DNA of 64,000 bases from positions 1 to 64,000 of the forward strand of contig JACPPD010000008.1 of the NCBI GenBank assembly GCA_016191145.1. The letters are read 5' to 3'. Below the pieces are notes generated by a model that ran no database searches, was not told the DNA's origin, and worked only from the letters and a program-made list of their open reading frames with translations. This document shows, in pieces, positions 61,772-64,000 of this stretch. The stretch comes from Ignavibacteria bacterium (lineage in GTDB: Bacteria; Bacteroidota; Ignavibacteria; Kapaibacteriales; Kapaibacteriaceae). Numbering within the stretch: the stretch's first letter is position 1; every line of letters begins with the position of its first letter. The position numbers were made by a program, and so were the translations under genes.

Positions 61772-62694
61772 TAATGTTGGATAATGACGAGTTTAGAAGT
61801 TGCTAACGATGTTGATGAAGCATCCCTAATCCGGACGTACCATATCCCACTGGTTAAATGTTTAGTAGGTATGCTGATGCCTGGGGATGCGAGTAGCTGA
61901 CCATCGGACAGCACAACGCGTTGCCCGTTTGGCGAAAACGCTTCAATGTTTATACTGTGGCCGATCAGTGCCGATGGTAGTTCTACCATCACGGATTCGT
62001 CGGCAGGATTTGGATACACCTTAGTACCCGATGTAAGCAGTTGTTCAGAAACCGAAACAGAAACTCCGCTAAAGCAAACAGTCTCGCCGTTAAAACCATG
62101 AACAAAGCAGAAAAACGGTGAACCGGTTGAATCGGCGGGTGCCCAAAGGAGCTCCCAATATGGCGTTCCAGCAGGGTATGTGAGAAATGCTTCGGGCAAT
62201 ACCGAAATGACGGCTATCAGCGGCAAACTATCGGGATTGGCATAGACAAACGTTTGGTAATCTGCATTGGTCTTTAGGGCGTTAATGAGCTCTACACCTT
62301 CAATCGTATTTGCGGGAATAGGCAGATTACTTCCACTAATAGTGATGGAGTCTGGAATTTGGCCTGAGGGTAACGAAGAGCAGGGCAACGGGAAGTTGAT
62401 CATCAAGGACGTTACCGATGTATCGAGAGAAGGACTGTAAATATTGTACATCCACATAGCTGCCTTCCCGGTTTCTAAGTCGATACCCGTATAGACCGTT
62501 GACACGCCAAGGTCGTAATTCACTCCAACACTTGCAATCGACGTTATCAGTACATCGGTTGCACCCGGTATCTGGCCTTTGGCTGTACCAGTGCACGCAG
62601 AAGGAAGAAACTTAGGCAGCGTGAGCTGTGCCTTCGATTCCAAATATCCAAATATCATACCGATCGCAATAACCAATAGTGTCAATAGTTTCAT
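61771..62694 (-). CDS. Secreted protein with T9SS type A sorting domain, function unknown
   Basis: I start it at Met 62694 ([20 protein letters not shown], then KAQ) with AGGAG upstream; the track start is 12 codons earlier. About 307 residues: signal peptide, a beta-rich body without recognised domain ([20 protein letters not shown]; LPAESVxx-type strands; a Cys pair), and a C-terminal sorting domain [20 protein letters not shown] ending [15 protein letters not shown] and SKLVIIQH. It should be exported by T9SS and cut by PorU. A TACTTTTG box lies 24 bases upstream of the start codon. The function of the body is unknown. Confidence 0.85.
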   Translation of the reverse strand: MKLLTLLVIAIGMIFGYLESKAQLTLPKFLPSACTGTAKGQIPGATDVLITSIASVGVNYDLGVSTVYTGIDLETGKAAMWMYNIYSPSLDTSVTSLMINFPLPCSSLPSGQIPDSITISGSNLPIPANTIEGVELINALKTNADYQTFVYANPDSLPLIAVISVLPEAFLTYPAGTPYWELLWAPADSTGSPFFCFVHGFNGETVCFSGVSVSVSEQLLTSGTKVYPNPADESVMVELPSALIGHSINIEAFSPNGQRVVLSDGQLLASPGISIPTKHLTSGIWYVRIRDASSTSLATSKLVIIQH

Positions 62695-62718
62695 GTGAAC
62701 TCCTGAACAGTTTATCAG

Positions 62719-62726
62719 CAAAAGTA
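62719..62726 (-). promoter_or_regulatory. TAnnTTTG promoter box for the T9SS-sorted protein gene
   Basis: On the minus strand TACTTTTG matches the Bacteroidota -7 consensus, 24 bases before the start codon at 62694. No clear -33 TTTG box was found. It may also drive glyA, whose start overlaps the end of this gene. Confidence 0.4.
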
Positions 62727-62808
62727 CCAATCTAGAGACTATGTTCTCACTACTGACCTACTTCACCGTTCGTAAGTTTGTGGCTCAATCATCTCACCAC
62801 GCAACGGC

Positions 62809-64000
62809 ATGACGAAGAAAGAATGGATTGATGTGGCACGCATCGTACTTGCGAGCCGCCGCATCGACGAAATTGAGGAGCAAGAGCTGGCTCCATCAGG
62901 GAAGGTTACCTATCAGTTCTCTGCTACAGGGCATGAGCTGACGCAAGCCATTCTCGGTATGGTGTTGAAGCAGGGACGAGATGGGGCAACCGTGTATTAT
63001 CGGTCACGACCATTTGTCCTCGCCGCCGGGCTGACATTTGAGGAAGCGTTTGCAAGCCCCTTATCATTATCGCTAAGCAGAAGCGGTGGGCGAGATATCG
63101 GAGTTGTTCATCATCTGCCCAATCGCAATGGCGTAACCGTTCTTCCAGCTTCGGGTGATGTTGGTGCGCAATACACGCCGTGCGTGGGCTGGGCGCAGGC
63201 AATAACCTATCGCTCCGATGTATTGCACGAAGAGGAATGGAAGGGGGCAGTGGCAGTCGCACTCGGCGGGGACGCGTCGGTAGCGACGAATGGTTTCTGG
63301 GCTTCATTAAACATTGCAACTACACAGAAACTCCCCATGGTGTTTTTTGTGGAGGATAATCAGTACGGGATAAGCGTACCGGGAACCTTTCAGACACCCG
63401 GTGGAAATATCGCAGATAATCTGGCTTCATTTAAGAATCTTCGAATCGTTGAATGCGATGGAACCAATCCCGAGGAGGCATCCAGGATAATCGAAAAAAC
63501 TATTGATTACGTCCGCGATAAACGAACACCCGTACTCATCCACGTAGATGTGCCGCGAATATGCGGTCACAGCGGGGCTGACAATCAGGCATACAAATCG
63601 GAAGAAGAGCGGCAGCGAGAACGCGCACGCGATCCAATCGTTAAACTGAAGGAGTTCTTCGTCCGCAAGAAGTATATGGATGAACTCCAATGGGACGAAT
63701 TTGTTAGTAGCGTTGATTCCGAAGTTCGTCAGGCTTGCAATGCAGCGTTGAATCAACCGGAACCAGATGCTGGCAATATTTACAATCACATTTTCTACAG
63801 CGGAAAGAAGCCCCTTCACGGAGGCTTGATGGCAGAAGATATCCCCGCTACGAAGGGTTCTGGAGAGATACGCGAAGAAGGACCGAGGATTAACCTCATC
63901 GATGCTGTTCGCCGCACCATCGATTCTGAATTGTCGCTCAACAATCATTTGCTGGTATTTGGTGAAGATGTAGGTGTGAAGGGCGGTGTACACGGCGCAA
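62809..64000 (+). CDS. 2-oxoacid dehydrogenase E1, fused alpha/beta (5' part, runs off window)
   Basis: This gene is missing from the ORF track because it has no stop before the window end; 397 codons are open from ATG 62809 (MTKKEWIDVARIVLASRRID). The alpha half contains ATGHELTQAI, the thiamine-pyrophosphate binding segment VALGGDASVATNGFWASLNI and MVFFVEDNQYGIS, and VDVPRICGHSGADNQAYKSE. After a linker the beta half begins at about residue 360: INLIDAVRRTIDSELSLNNH then LLVFGEDVGVKGGVHGA. Such single-chain E1 alpha/beta proteins are frequent in Bacteroidota and belong to pyruvate or branched-chain 2-oxoacid dehydrogenases; substrate is undecided. It pairs functionally with lpdA (E3) and lipB in this window. 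Antisense ORFs in the track across it are shadows. Confidence 0.93.
   Translation, partial: MTKKEWIDVARIVLASRRIDEIEEQELAPSGKVTYQFSATGHELTQAILGMVLKQGRDGATVYYRSRPFVLAAGLTFEEAFASPLSLSLSRSGGRDIGVVHHLPNRNGVTVLPASGDVGAQYTPCVGWAQAITYRSDVLHEEEWKGAVAVALGGDASVATNGFWASLNIATTQKLPMVFFVEDNQYGISVPGTFQTPGGNIADNLASFKNLRIVECDGTNPEEASRIIEKTIDYVRDKRTPVLIHVDVPRICGHSGADNQAYKSEEERQRERARDPIVKLKEFFVRKKYMDELQWDEFVSSVDSEVRQACNAALNQPEPDAGNIYNHIFYSGKKPLHGGLMAEDIPATKGSGEIREEGPRINLIDAVRRTIDSELSLNNHLLVFGEDVGVKGGVHGA

Noticed and set aside
63427-63993. Antisense ORFs in the last 1.1 kb (also 62924-63319)
   Set aside because: They are shadows of the fused E1 gene on the plus strand.

Overview
This 64-kb window most likely comes from the Bacteroidota/Chlorobiota-Ignavibacteriota (FCB) assemblage, with a Kapabacteria- or Ignavibacteria-like lineage as the best guess. 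The placement rests on a PorU/PorV pair of the type IX secretion system (T9SS), two secreted proteins with T9SS C-terminal sorting domains, a complete alternative complex III operon (actABCDEF), DUF3127 and DUF6660-type proteins, a fused E1 alpha/beta 2-oxoacid dehydrogenase, and several TAnnTTTG promoter boxes. No 16S rRNA or other decisive marker is present, so the taxonomy is inference.

Bases 1-15,300 are the accessory part. A cut-off class III nucleotidyl cyclase is followed by a clustered 29-bp GCCGGG-type repeat. Next come two small accessory enzymes (PhnB-like VOC protein, DUF1801 protein) and a heavy-metal efflux block on the minus strand: DUF6660-like Cys-rich protein, CzcA, CzcC, CzcB, a NicO/UreH-like membrane protein and a CPC-type P1B ATPase. 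To its right is a REP-associated tyrosine transposase (RAYT) gene flanked on both sides by arrays of the same 29-bp repeat. Then follow a VOC protein, a small membrane protein, tRNA-Leu(CAG), a secreted esterase, a DcaP-like porin and what looks like an IS3 OrfA remnant.

Bases 15,300-27,100 hold housekeeping and envelope genes: a T9SS-sorted arylsulfotransferase, nuoD without its usual nuo neighbours, trmH, an M61 peptidase, alaS, a DUF3127 protein with an SSB-like acidic tail, purD and an NAD-dependent epimerase. Two ~277-bp heptanucleotide arrays in opposite orientation, with a ~330-bp gene-free core, lie between the DUF3127 gene and purD.

Bases 27,100-42,560 are one continuous respiratory locus: cytochrome c, coxBA (A2-type caa3/aa3 oxidase with the YSHP motif), ctaA, ctaB, coxCD, sco, ctaM, a small CPGC-motif membrane protein, then actABCDEF, closed by a strong hairpin. 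It encodes a quinol-to-oxygen chain (alternative complex III, cytochrome c, heme-copper oxidase) with heme A synthesis and copper assembly factors.

Bases 42,560-64,000 contain three small membrane proteins (one of only 29 residues with a strong Shine-Dalgarno), lpdA-lipB, tRNA-Gly, porU-porV, a DedA protein, pruA, an EF-G paralogue with DTPGY in place of DTPGH, rplS, an unusual alpha/beta hydrolase, cinA-tsaD, glyA, a T9SS-sorted secreted protein and the start of a fused E1 alpha/beta gene that runs off the window and is missing from the ORF track. LpdA (E3), LipB (lipoylation) and this E1 belong to the same 2-oxoacid dehydrogenase chemistry.

The best candidates for something under-described are the RAYT with its flanking and dispersed 29-bp repeats and related perfect hairpins, the inverted heptamer arrays, and the small uncharacterised membrane proteins in or next to the respiratory locus.
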